From contig CP012157.1 of NCBI GenBank assembly GCA_001602455.1, positions 1,421,733 to 1,485,732 on the forward strand: a stretch of 64,000 nt of DNA, written 5' to 3'. Made by a program: the position numbers and the translations under genes. The DNA is from Betaproteobacteria bacterium UKL13-2 (GTDB lineage Bacteria; Pseudomonadota; Gammaproteobacteria; Burkholderiales; Usitatibacteraceae). The notes beneath the pieces are model-generated. The model searched no databases, was not told the DNA's origin, and worked only from the letters and a program-made list of their open reading frames with translations. How positions within the stretch are numbered: position 1 is the first letter of the stretch; each line of letters opens with the position of its first letter. Positions 33,706 to 41,898 of the stretch are shown one piece after another.

Positions 33706-35124
33706 ATTTATCTGAATGCGTCGACAAAAGCCAATCTTGCCGAATCGGTCGGGCCAAACGCGAGCATCCTGACAATTCTTGCGGCAACACTTGCGGCACC
33801 CGTCGATGAGGCGACGCGCCGCCGTGCGGCGTCTCATGTACTCGATTGGCTGGGGTCGACGGTGATGGGCGCGATGAGACACGGGGCGGCCGGGTTTCGT
33901 GCGAGTATCGCGGCTAACGCGACGGGCCCGAGCCGGGTGATTGGTGCCGGGCGCACTGACTGGTGGTCGGCGCTGCAAGTGAATGCTGCGCTGGGGAACA
34001 TCATGGAAATGGACGATCTGCATCGTACCTCCATCTTGCATCCAGGGCCTGTGATTGTACCTGGGGCTATCGCCGTCGCCGAGCACATTGGTGCCACTGG
34101 CGAGGCGCTGCTCGATGCGATCGTGCGGGGCTATGAAGCGACTATTCGTATAGGCCGCGCACTTGGTACTGGTCACTACAAGTATTTTCACAACACCAGT
34201 ACCTGCGGCAGCTTCGGTGCCGCTGCTGCATCCGCTTCGCTACTGAGGCTATCGCCGCTGCAAACGACATGGGCACTCGCCAATGCGGGTAGTCGCACGG
34301 GTGGGCTTTGGCAAATGCGCCACGAGGCTTGCGAGACAAAGTCGCTACATAACGTAATGGCCGCGCAGACCGGTGTGCAAAGTGCGTTTCTCGCCATGCA
34401 CGGCGTCCGTGGGCCGACCAAGCTGCTTGAAGGGCCGCAGGGATTATTCGCGGCGACTGCTGATCACGCTGACCCTCATGCGGTGGTGCTGCAGTTGGAC
34501 AGCGATCCATACTGGCTGATCCATGACGTTAGTTTCAAGCCGTGGCCAGCTTGCCGCCACGCGCATCCCGCGATTGACGCCGCGATGGTAGTGGCACCGC
34601 AGGTGCTGCACCCCTGTATCGCGTCGGTTCTGGTGGAAACCTATAAGAGTGCGATTGATTTCTGCGATAAGCCTAATCCCACGACGGAGCTCGAAGCGAA
34701 ATTTAGCTTGCAGCATTCCGTCGCCGTCGCTTTACTTCAAGGCGCCAAGCAGCAACGCCCCACACAGAACGATTTTGCGCCTGCTGCGCTGAGCCAACCG
34801 GATATCGTGGCCTGCCGCAATTTGGTCAAGGTCGTGGAGGATCAGGAAATGACATGCGCCTTTCCACGTCACTATCAGGCCCGTGTGACGGTGACCTTAG
34901 ACAATGGTGCGGTTCTTGCACATACGCAGCACGATGCATGGGGAGATCCTGAATTGCCTTTGTCAATGGATGGCTTGCAAGCAAAGTTTCGCGAACTGGT
35001 GACGGGCGCGGGGGTATCGGCGAATGTGACAAAAGAGCTTCTACGCACGACGCTCGAATTAGCAACAACCTCAATGGCGTCTGACTGGACAGCGCATTGG
35101 CCGACACTTGGTGCGGCGAAATGA
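33694..35124 (+). CDS. MmgE/PrpD family protein
   Basis: About 476 residues of the 2-methylcitrate dehydratase-like fold: RRAASHVLDWLGSTVMGAMR, VNAALGNIMEMDDLHRTSIL, GYEATIRIGRALG and a final part with KAKFRELV-like AKFRELVTGAG. Family members dehydrate or isomerise tricarboxylic or related acids; the exact substrate is unknown. The ATG at 33694 lies in operator site 7, seven bases after TATAAT and with no ribosome site, which suggests a leaderless message; a later start such as near NASTKANL cannot be excluded. ATGA overlap links it to the next gene. Confidence 0.85.
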   Translation: MSGQIYLNASTKANLAESVGPNASILTILAATLAAPVDEATRRRAASHVLDWLGSTVMGAMRHGAAGFRASIAANATGPSRVIGAGRTDWWSALQVNAALGNIMEMDDLHRTSILHPGPVIVPGAIAVAEHIGATGEALLDAIVRGYEATIRIGRALGTGHYKYFHNTSTCGSFGAAAASASLLRLSPLQTTWALANAGSRTGGLWQMRHEACETKSLHNVMAAQTGVQSAFLAMHGVRGPTKLLEGPQGLFAATADHADPHAVVLQLDSDPYWLIHDVSFKPWPACRHAHPAIDAAMVVAPQVLHPCIASVLVETYKSAIDFCDKPNPTTELEAKFSLQHSVAVALLQGAKQQRPTQNDFAPAALSQPDIVACRNLVKVVEDQEMTCAFPRHYQARVTVTLDNGAVLAHTQHDAWGDPELPLSMDGLQAKFRELVTGAGVSANVTKELLRTTLELATTSMASDWTAHWPTLGAAK

Positions 35125-36521
35125 GTAGTACTGAGCGTCGTGCTGAGGTCGCCCCGTGTGAGCACGTTGATCGTATTGTGGCGTACTTGAAGTCGCATCG
35201 TGATCCGTTGTCGGTGCCGATTGAAGCGCGCCAAGCGGCAAAGAAATTCTTGTTTGATAGCGTCGGCGTTGCGCTCGCTGGTGCCACAGTGTCGGAGTCT
35301 GATTTGGTGCGGCGAGTGGTTTCAAGTTGGGGCGAGGGCAGCGATGCCACCGTTTGGGGCAGCCATAAAAAACTGCCGGCACCCTCAGCGGCAATGGTGA
35401 ACGCGTTTCACATTCACAATCAGGAATTCGATTGTGTACATGAAAAAGCGGTGGTGCATCCGATGGCAGTGATCCTCGCTGCGCTGATGGCGTATGCGGA
35501 ACGTAATGGCCAAGTAACGGGCACAAAATTCTTAGCCGCGCTTGCAATTGCGGTAGATGTGGCGACCGTAATCGGCATGACCGCCACCAAACCGATTCGT
35601 TTTTTTCGCCCTGCACAGTGTGGCTGTTTGGGCGCTGCGGTTGGTATGGCCTATCTGGCGGAGATGGACGAGGGCGGCATCAAAAACACCTTGGGGCTCG
35701 CCTACAGCCAACTCGCAGGAACGATGCAGGCGCATATTGAAGGCACACCAACACTTGCATTACAGGTGGCCTTTGCGGCGCGCTCAGCGGTCAACGCGGT
35801 CGATCTCGCCATACTTGGCTTTCGTGCCCCGCATGACGTGCTGGACGGCAAGTACGGCTATTTTGCGTTGATTGAAGATGGCGCGGCCAACGTGGCGCCG
35901 TTTGCCGCGCTTGGCAAGGTCTGGCAAATCACCCGCGTGTCGCACAAGCCATACCCGACGGGGCGCGCCGCGCAGGGTGCGATCTCCGGTTTGCAACAAC
36001 TTCAGCGTGAACACGGATTTATCGCGGCGGATGTGCAACGTGTTGAGTTGCACGCGCCGCCGCTTATCCGGCAACTCGTTGACCGCCCGTATCGTGATGA
36101 TATGCCGGTGAACTATGCGCGGCTGTGTGTATCGTATCTGCTCGCTGTCACGCTGCGCGACGGTACGGTGGGGCTTGACGCCTACCGAGAGACCAATTTG
36201 CGTGGCGGCGAACTCAAGGCGATCGCCGCAAAAGTTGTTGTTGTGGCCGATGGCAACGCCGACCCCAACGCCCTGGCGCCGCAATCGATCACTATTGTGT
36301 TGAACGACGGTCGAATTGTTACCGCGCACCAAGAGTATATCTACGGTTCTCCGGAGGCACCGATGACCATCGACGCGCAGCGGGATAAATTTATCGGTTG
36401 CTGCCGAAACGCGAAATGGCCGCTGGACGACGCGAGCATCGCCGCGCTAAGCCACGCTATTCATCACATCGAGCAGACGAGCGATGCCTCCGCTATCGTT
36501 GGGCTAACCATCGGGCGCTGA
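35121..36521 (+). CDS. MmgE/PrpD family protein (second copy)
   Basis: A 466-residue protein from ATG 35121, overlapping the upstream stop. RQAAKKFLFDSVGVALAGAT and VNAFHIHNQEFDCVHEKAVV are the helical-domain blocks, and KPYPTGRAAQGAISGLQQL begins the second domain. It shares the fold but little sequence with the copy in front of it, so the two probably form a heteromer or handle successive intermediates. No signal peptide. Confidence 0.87.
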   Translation: MSSTERRAEVAPCEHVDRIVAYLKSHRDPLSVPIEARQAAKKFLFDSVGVALAGATVSESDLVRRVVSSWGEGSDATVWGSHKKLPAPSAAMVNAFHIHNQEFDCVHEKAVVHPMAVILAALMAYAERNGQVTGTKFLAALAIAVDVATVIGMTATKPIRFFRPAQCGCLGAAVGMAYLAEMDEGGIKNTLGLAYSQLAGTMQAHIEGTPTLALQVAFAARSAVNAVDLAILGFRAPHDVLDGKYGYFALIEDGAANVAPFAALGKVWQITRVSHKPYPTGRAAQGAISGLQQLQREHGFIAADVQRVELHAPPLIRQLVDRPYRDDMPVNYARLCVSYLLAVTLRDGTVGLDAYRETNLRGGELKAIAAKVVVVADGNADPNALAPQSITIVLNDGRIVTAHQEYIYGSPEAPMTIDAQRDKFIGCCRNAKWPLDDASIAALSHAIHHIEQTSDASAIVGLTIGR

Positions 36522-36540
36522 TCTCTGGCTCACTATTCCC

Positions 36541-36571
36541 TCTTCACCCTTCACCCTTCACCCTTCACACC
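36541..36571. repeat. CTTCACC short tandem repeat
   Basis: Three or four copies of a CTTCACC heptamer directly before the start of the CoA ligase gene, which therefore lacks a good ribosome site. The length of the tract could alter translation. Confidence 0.6.
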
Positions 36572-37972
36572 ATGCCCCAGCCCCTCTATTTTGATTCGTT
36601 CGACTGGCCGTCGTTAAAACAGGCCTATCCCATTGGCGCGGATTTTATGACGCGCTACAAAGGTATCAGTCGCGACCGTTTGTTTGGGATTCAAGACGCG
36701 CAATTTAAGCGCTGTATGGCACGTGGCTGGAAGATTCCTTTTTATCAACGGCTATGGGGTGCGAAGGGGATTGAAGCCGGTGACATCAAGGGACTAGAAG
36801 ACATCACAAAGTTGCCAACCTTCTCCAAGACCGAGTTGATGGAGAGTGTTGAAATATCGCCGCCACTGGGCGACTATCACGGTCTTGATAGTTATGACGA
36901 GGCGACCCGCCCACCGATGATTCTGCACACCACCAGTGGCACCACCGGCCGACCACAGCCGCTGGTGTTTGGACCGCGCGGTCGTGAAATACAAAACTTG
37001 CTGCTGGGACGCGCCTATACCTTTCAAGGTATCGGCGAAGGCGATACGGTGCATTCAGTGTACGGCCACGGCCTGATTAACGGTGGTCATTATGTGCGTG
37101 AGGCGGTGCTGCACTACACGCGAGCGGTGTTTTTGTCAGCGGGTACTGGCGTTGAAACTCGGTCGCTTCAGCAAGTGCAGGTCATGCGTGATTTTGGCGT
37201 GACGGCAGTCGTAGGATTCGCGGACTACATCAAAAAACTTGCGGAAGTTGCGCATGAATCTGGCATCGTGCCGGGACGCGATATTCCAGTGCGCGTGATT
37301 TCTGGACACCTTGGGCGCGAATCGCGCGAGGCAATTTCCGCTTCTTGGGGCGACTGCGAAATTTATGATTGGTATGGCGTTGGTGATACCGGACTGATCG
37401 CTGCCGAAGGCCCAGATCACGATGGCCTCTATGTCATGGAAGACGCGCAATACGTCGAGATTGGTCATGTCGATACGGATATTCCTGTCGCCGATGGCGA
37501 AACTGGCAACTTGATCGTGACCTGTTTGTACAAAGATGACGTGTATCCATGTATTCGCTTCAATACTAAAGACGTATCAGCGGTAAAGGCGGGGGCATCG
37601 AACATTGGGCTTGGCTTTAAGCGGATTGAAGGATTTCTCGGTCGCTCAGACAATATGATCAAACTGCGCGGTATCAACATTTACCCGCAGGGAATGGCGC
37701 CGGTACTCGAACAAAACAATGCATATGCTGGCGAGTACTTGTGCGTGGCGGAGCGCGACGTCGATGGTCGCGATGATCTCATGGTACGGGTCGAAGTGAA
37801 GGCTGCTTCAGTCGGTGATGCGGGTCTTGCAAAGGCATTTGAAGAGCTACTGAAGCAGCGTTTTGGTGTGCAGATGAAGGTCGCCTTGGAGTTGCCCGGT
37901 GCGCTCGCCCCCTTAACCGGAACCGAGACGCGACAAAAACCGATTCGCTTGATTGATAAACGCTTCAAGTAG
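36572..37972 (+). CDS. PaaK-like AMP-dependent CoA ligase
   Basis: A 466-residue adenylate-forming enzyme of the phenylacetate-CoA ligase type. The phosphate-binding loop is ILHTTSGTTGRPQPLVFG near residue 118; YDWYGVGDTGLIAAEGP is the A5-type block; FKRIEGFLGRSDNMIKLRG near 350 is the hinge with its Asp and Arg; QMKVALELPGALAPLTGTET leads to the C-terminal Lys region KPIRLIDKRFK. It would activate an aromatic or other carboxylic acid with ATP and CoA, so it may supply the first CoA ester of the pathway. The ATG at 36572 follows a CTTCACC tandem repeat instead of a clear Shine-Dalgarno. Confidence 0.9.
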   Translation: MPQPLYFDSFDWPSLKQAYPIGADFMTRYKGISRDRLFGIQDAQFKRCMARGWKIPFYQRLWGAKGIEAGDIKGLEDITKLPTFSKTELMESVEISPPLGDYHGLDSYDEATRPPMILHTTSGTTGRPQPLVFGPRGREIQNLLLGRAYTFQGIGEGDTVHSVYGHGLINGGHYVREAVLHYTRAVFLSAGTGVETRSLQQVQVMRDFGVTAVVGFADYIKKLAEVAHESGIVPGRDIPVRVISGHLGRESREAISASWGDCEIYDWYGVGDTGLIAAEGPDHDGLYVMEDAQYVEIGHVDTDIPVADGETGNLIVTCLYKDDVYPCIRFNTKDVSAVKAGASNIGLGFKRIEGFLGRSDNMIKLRGINIYPQGMAPVLEQNNAYAGEYLCVAERDVDGRDDLMVRVEVKAASVGDAGLAKAFEELLKQRFGVQMKVALELPGALAPLTGTETRQKPIRLIDKRFK

Positions 37973-37993
37973 TGGCCTGAGAGTGCATCCGGC

Positions 37994-39325
37994 ATGATCG
38001 ACTTTTCCACATTAGTCCAAGACATCAAAGCACGCGACCGCGAGGTGGGCGCGTTTGTGGCGTTTGTGGAGAATCCAAAGTCCAATATCGACGGGCAGTT
38101 TCAGGCAAAAAGCGCTGAAAACGCCCTACAGGATTGGACTTTTGCAATCAAGTCCAACATTGCCGTGGCCGGGCTGGCACATACTGCGGGCATTGGTGGT
38201 TACCGCGATCGCATAGTGTCAGCCGACGCTTTTTGTGTGACACGACTACGCGCGGCTGGGGCTGTCATCATCGGCACGGTGAACATGGAAGAGGCCGCAC
38301 TTGGTGCTGTCACCAACAATCCGCACTTTGGCAAAACACACAATCCGCTTCGTCATGGATACACTGCCGGCGGATCGAGTGGCGGCAGTGCGGCGGCGGT
38401 GGCAGCAGGCATGGTGCGCGTGGCGCTTGGCTCCGACACGATGGGCTCATGTCGCATACCTGCCGCATACTGCGGCGTGGTCGGTTTCAAGCCGAGTTAC
38501 GGCCGTATCAGCATGCGTGGAGTGGAACCATTGTCGCGCAGGCTCGATCATATTGGCATCCTCGCCAACAATGTTGCCGACGTGCGCGATGTGCTTGCGG
38601 CACTCGATTTTTTTGATGCGAACGACGCCGATGCACGTCAGTATGAAAACACGTTGATGGCGTCAGCTCAGCCGATTCGTCTGGCGGTGCTTGACGAAGC
38701 ATCGCGTGCCGGGCTCGATGATGATGTGCGTCGTGACTATGAGAGCGCGTTGGGCATCATTTCGCGTTCAGGTTACCAGCTTGCAGAACGTGCGGTCGAT
38801 CAAACAAAATTGGCGGCGGCGCGGCGCGCGGGTTTGTTGATTTGTGAAGCCGAGCTTTCAGTTACCTTGGCCGACTTGCTGGCCAAAGACAATGGCGGTG
38901 TTTCCCCCCACTTATGCAAACTTATCGCCTTCGGTGCCGCCAAATCGCCGGCAGACATCTCAAACGCCCATGCGGCCATTGATGCAACCGCGTCAGTATT
39001 GGATGAACAGTTAGACGGCGTTGATGCGCTGTGTTGGCCCACCGCACCACAGACTGCATTTGCCTTTTCCGCAACGATTCCCGCGAACCAAGCTGACTTC
39101 ACCTGTCTGGCCAATTTCACTGGCGCACCGGCGATCAGCCTGCCGATGCCGTGCGCGCCGGGCACCATGCCCAGCGGCTTGCAACTGATGATGGCATCGG
39201 GTGAGGATGGCGCGCTGCTTAATCTTGCCGAATCGCTTGCCGAATCGCTCGCCGAATCGCTTGCCGAATCGCTCGCCGAATCGCTCGCAATAATAGTAGA
39301 GTCCACCCGACGAAACGCGATATAA
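37994..39325 (+). CDS. amidase signature family protein
   Basis: A 443-residue amidase. The catalytic Lys is in FAIKSNIAV, the Gly-Ser-rich loop [17 protein letters not shown] carries the cis-Ser, and the nucleophile Ser follows in [15 protein letters not shown]. It would hydrolyse an amide to an acid and ammonia or amine, possibly feeding the ligase. Near the C-terminus a 12-bp unit is repeated five times, coding LAES five times, which is absent from the family. It starts 21 bp after the ligase gene and ends 22 bp before the MFS gene. Confidence 0.92.
   Translation: MIDFSTLVQDIKARDREVGAFVAFVENPKSNIDGQFQAKSAENALQDWTFAIKSNIAVAGLAHTAGIGGYRDRIVSADAFCVTRLRAAGAVIIGTVNMEEAALGAVTNNPHFGKTHNPLRHGYTAGGSSGGSAAAVAAGMVRVALGSDTMGSCRIPAAYCGVVGFKPSYGRISMRGVEPLSRRLDHIGILANNVADVRDVLAALDFFDANDADARQYENTLMASAQPIRLAVLDEASRAGLDDDVRRDYESALGIISRSGYQLAERAVDQTKLAAARRAGLLICEAELSVTLADLLAKDNGGVSPHLCKLIAFGAAKSPADISNAHAAIDATASVLDEQLDGVDALCWPTAPQTAFAFSATIPANQADFTCLANFTGAPAISLPMPCAPGTMPSGLQLMMASGEDGALLNLAESLAESLAESLAESLAESLAIIVESTRRNAI
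39224..39283 (+). repeat. 12-bp in-frame tandem repeat (LAES x5)
   Basis: Five units of CTTGCCGAATCG or CTCGCCGAATCG inside the amidase gene. Because the unit is a multiple of three, copy-number change keeps the reading frame. The encoded amphipathic helix may be tolerated as a C-terminal extension. Confidence 0.85.
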
Positions 39326-39347
39326 CGCCCGACTAGGAAAACTTGCC

Positions 39348-40595
39348 ATGACCGATACGCCTATCCCGCTCGCCGCCAAGCCGAATACCATTTACCCTTG
39401 GGTAATGGCCATCATGGCCATGCTGTTGTTGCTGGTCACCAACGGGCTTACCACCACTGGCATCACGGCCTTCGATAGTGCGCTGCTAAAGGAATTCGGC
39501 TGGTCGCGTGGTGAGTTGAAATTTCGTGACCTGCTCACGCTCGTCGTTGCCGGGCTGTGCGCGCCATTCGCCGGGGCGATGATTGATCGTTTTGGCGTGC
39601 GGCGCTTGATGATGTTGGGGCTGGGGATTTTTGCCGTGCTGTATTTCCTCTACGGCCAGATTCAGGACAAAACCCATCTCTACGCCATCCACTTTGGCTT
39701 CGGCATCATCTTGGTAATGGCGGGAATCAACGTCGCTGTGATCCTTGCTTCTCAGTGGTTTGTAAAACATCGGGGCACGGCGGTGGGTCTTGCGGTTGTG
39801 GGCAGCAGTTTGGGTGGAATTGTGCTGCCGCCGTTGATCATTAGTCTCATCGGCGATTACGGTTGGCGTATCGCGTTCGGCATCGTCGCCATCATTCCGG
39901 TGGTGTTCATGCTGTTGACTTGGTGGCTGGTGCGCACACCCGCGGAGAAGAACACCGTACCCTTGGGCCACGGCGTGCCGAACAAATCCGCCGCCGCGCC
40001 ATCGCCGAATGACTTGCGCTATAAAGAAGCCTTAAAGACCCGCAGCTTCTGGGCGCTATCTTTTGTTGCAATGGCCACCTTTTATTCGGTGTTGGCCGTG
40101 GTTGCACACCTGATTCTGTATGTCATTCCACTGGGGTTCGATCCCAAATACGCGCTCGCGTTGTTGTTTCTTCCAGGCCTTTTTAGCAAATTTCTGTTTG
40201 GCTTCCTAGCCGACATCCTGCCGCCAAAGTGGGTATTTCGCGGCAACCTGTTCATCATGCTGATTGGCATGGTGCTGCTGATTACCTTTGATAAAGATTT
40301 GGTCAAAGCGGCGGTATTGATCATCGGCTTTGGTTGGGGTGGGGCGTATACCCTGATTCAGTTACAGGCCATAAACAACTTCGGCTTGACTGACGCTGGC
40401 AAGATATTGGGAACCATCACCATGATGGATGCCATCGCCGGTGGGCTCGGCATTTGGCTCACGGGGGAGATGTTCGATAAGTTCGGCAACTACCACGTTG
40501 CGTTTTATATTTTGTGTGCCCTCGTCGCGGCGGCGTTTTTGGTGAGCTTCTTTGTTAAACGCGAGATCAAAGAGGTGCCGGTGGTTGCGGCGTGA
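39348..40595 (+). CDS. MFS transporter
   Basis: A 415-residue permease with twelve predicted membrane segments. It starts WVMAIMAMLLLLVTNGLTTT, has the MFS loop motif GAMIDRFGVRRLMMLGLG between helices 2 and 3, and GFLADILPPKWVFRGNLF in the equivalent loop of the second half. It belongs to the oxalate/formate or monocarboxylate-type branch. It would carry an acid or a related metabolite across the inner membrane. The ATG at 39348 follows AGGAAA. Confidence 0.9.
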   Translation: MTDTPIPLAAKPNTIYPWVMAIMAMLLLLVTNGLTTTGITAFDSALLKEFGWSRGELKFRDLLTLVVAGLCAPFAGAMIDRFGVRRLMMLGLGIFAVLYFLYGQIQDKTHLYAIHFGFGIILVMAGINVAVILASQWFVKHRGTAVGLAVVGSSLGGIVLPPLIISLIGDYGWRIAFGIVAIIPVVFMLLTWWLVRTPAEKNTVPLGHGVPNKSAAAPSPNDLRYKEALKTRSFWALSFVAMATFYSVLAVVAHLILYVIPLGFDPKYALALLFLPGLFSKFLFGFLADILPPKWVFRGNLFIMLIGMVLLITFDKDLVKAAVLIIGFGWGGAYTLIQLQAINNFGLTDAGKILGTITMMDAIAGGLGIWLTGEMFDKFGNYHVAFYILCALVAAAFLVSFFVKREIKEVPVVAA

Positions 40596-40679
40596 GGGGG
40601 GAAGGGAGAAGGGGGAGGGGGAAAAAAGGGGGAAGGCAGAGTCGGTAGTTTTTGAGAATGGATCGTAAAGGAAAATGAA

Positions 40680-41585
40680 ATGTGCAAATTAAAATCAATC
40701 ATCGCGGCAACGTTGGTTGCAGCGGCAGGACTGAGCAGCGTCGCCTTTGACAGTGCCGCGTACGACGTAACGAAGCCGGAAAATTCTGGTGAGGCTTTTG
40801 TCCGCATGCGGGGAGACACGTCAGGGGCAGACGTGATCGCCGACTGGCACACCACCGTGTTTATTGTGGAGCCAGGCAAGCGCGCAGTCGCGGTAATGCG
40901 GTTGGATGGCTTCAACGTAGGCCGTGCCAGCAAAAATGCGGATGGCTCCTACCAATGGTTGTCGCGTGAAGTGGCGTACTACCGCGATCTAAAAACCGGA
41001 AAAATTCTCGATAAATGGGAAAACCCGCTCACCGGCAAAATTAATGACGTCATTCAAGTCATCAACGACCCGGTGAACAGCGTATTTGGCCGACCGGGTG
41101 GCAGCCTGCCATGGCGCGTGAAGGGGGACGATGTGTTCATGACCATTGACGTGCCACTTGCGTACCCAAATTCGTTACTGCCGGCGGATTTTCCGGAGGA
41201 GTCGACAGGGCCGATGTACTTTGCGACGGAGAGCTTTATGTTCTTTTCAAGGCAGAGTGATTTTGCCAACCCCAAATTGACTTCCGTGCCGACCACTTAC
41301 TCGTGGGCGCGTACCGGCCCGTGGCTACCGTGGATGAAGATGGGGACTCGTCCCGGATATGTGCTGTACACCGGGCAGGGCAAAAAACTCAAGAATGCGG
41401 CGGAACTCGATCCAGTGGTGCGTGAGTACACAGAAAAAAATCATCCAGATTTCATGTTTGCACCGAAGGCATTTGTGGCACCCAACGAGACCAGTTGGAC
41501 CTACTACCGGAAGCTATCTGGCAAGAAAGTGACTAACCCGGTGGTTGGCGGTAAAGACGCCCCCGTCGCCGCATCCCAGAAGTAG
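40680..41585 (+). CDS. exported DUF1838 family protein
   Basis: A 301-residue protein with a signal peptide (IIAATLVAAAGLSSVAFDSA) after ATG 40680, which follows AAAGGA. Family blocks are DKWENPLTGKINDVIQVIND, followed by PVNSVFG, then SLLPADFPEESTGPMYFATE, TTYSWARTGPWLPWMKMG and YRKLSGKK. DUF1838 has no proven reaction; members recur in catabolic clusters with TonB receptors. A polypurine tract (40597-40636) separates it from the MFS gene. A terminator follows its stop. Confidence 0.85.
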   Translation: MCKLKSIIAATLVAAAGLSSVAFDSAAYDVTKPENSGEAFVRMRGDTSGADVIADWHTTVFIVEPGKRAVAVMRLDGFNVGRASKNADGSYQWLSREVAYYRDLKTGKILDKWENPLTGKINDVIQVINDPVNSVFGRPGGSLPWRVKGDDVFMTIDVPLAYPNSLLPADFPEESTGPMYFATESFMFFSRQSDFANPKLTSVPTTYSWARTGPWLPWMKMGTRPGYVLYTGQGKKLKNAAELDPVVREYTEKNHPDFMFAPKAFVAPNETSWTYYRKLSGKKVTNPVVGGKDAPVAASQK

Positions 41586-41622
41586 CATCGCCATGTAATT
41601 GACAGTGACGAAGATGGCATCA

Positions 41623-41650
41623 AAAAGGGGCAGCCGACGCTGCCCCTTTT
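41623..41650. terminator. rho-independent terminator after the DUF1838 gene
   Basis: AAAAGGGGCAGC pairs with GCTGCCCCTTTT around a 4-bp loop. It closes the 33694-41585 transcription unit before the next operator region. Confidence 0.85.
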
Positions 41651-41747
41651 GTTTGTGCGGGAAATTGTGCATTGCCAGCCCAGTAGTTTTGCCGAGTTGA
41701 CATTACCGTCGCGACGATTGTTGCAGCCTGCCAACGGCAGGTTGGGG

Positions 41748-41759
41748 TTGTCTGGACAA
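41748..41759. promoter_or_regulatory. TTGTCTGGACAA operator (site 8)
   Basis: A one-mismatch copy upstream of the second TonB receptor gene, with its centre 31 bp from site 9. It lies near the expected -35 region of the GATAAT at 41773-41778. Confidence 0.75.
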
Positions 41760-41778
41760 CTTCCTTGAAAATGATAAT

Positions 41779-41790
41779 ATGTCCGGACAA
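41779..41790. promoter_or_regulatory. ATGTCCGGACAA operator (site 9)
   Basis: A one-mismatch copy immediately after GATAAT, in the same layout as site 7 (operator, -10 box, operator). It would place a bound repressor over the start point of transcription. The receptor ATG is a further 108 bp downstream. Confidence 0.75.
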
Positions 41791-41898
41791 CTTTGTCCGC
41801 TGGCGTGCGGTCTGAACCTGCGCGTCACGTTGTTGGAAAAGAGTGAAGGTCAGAATCGCAACAATCGTAACTACCGCTGTATTTTTTCGGAGGCATCC

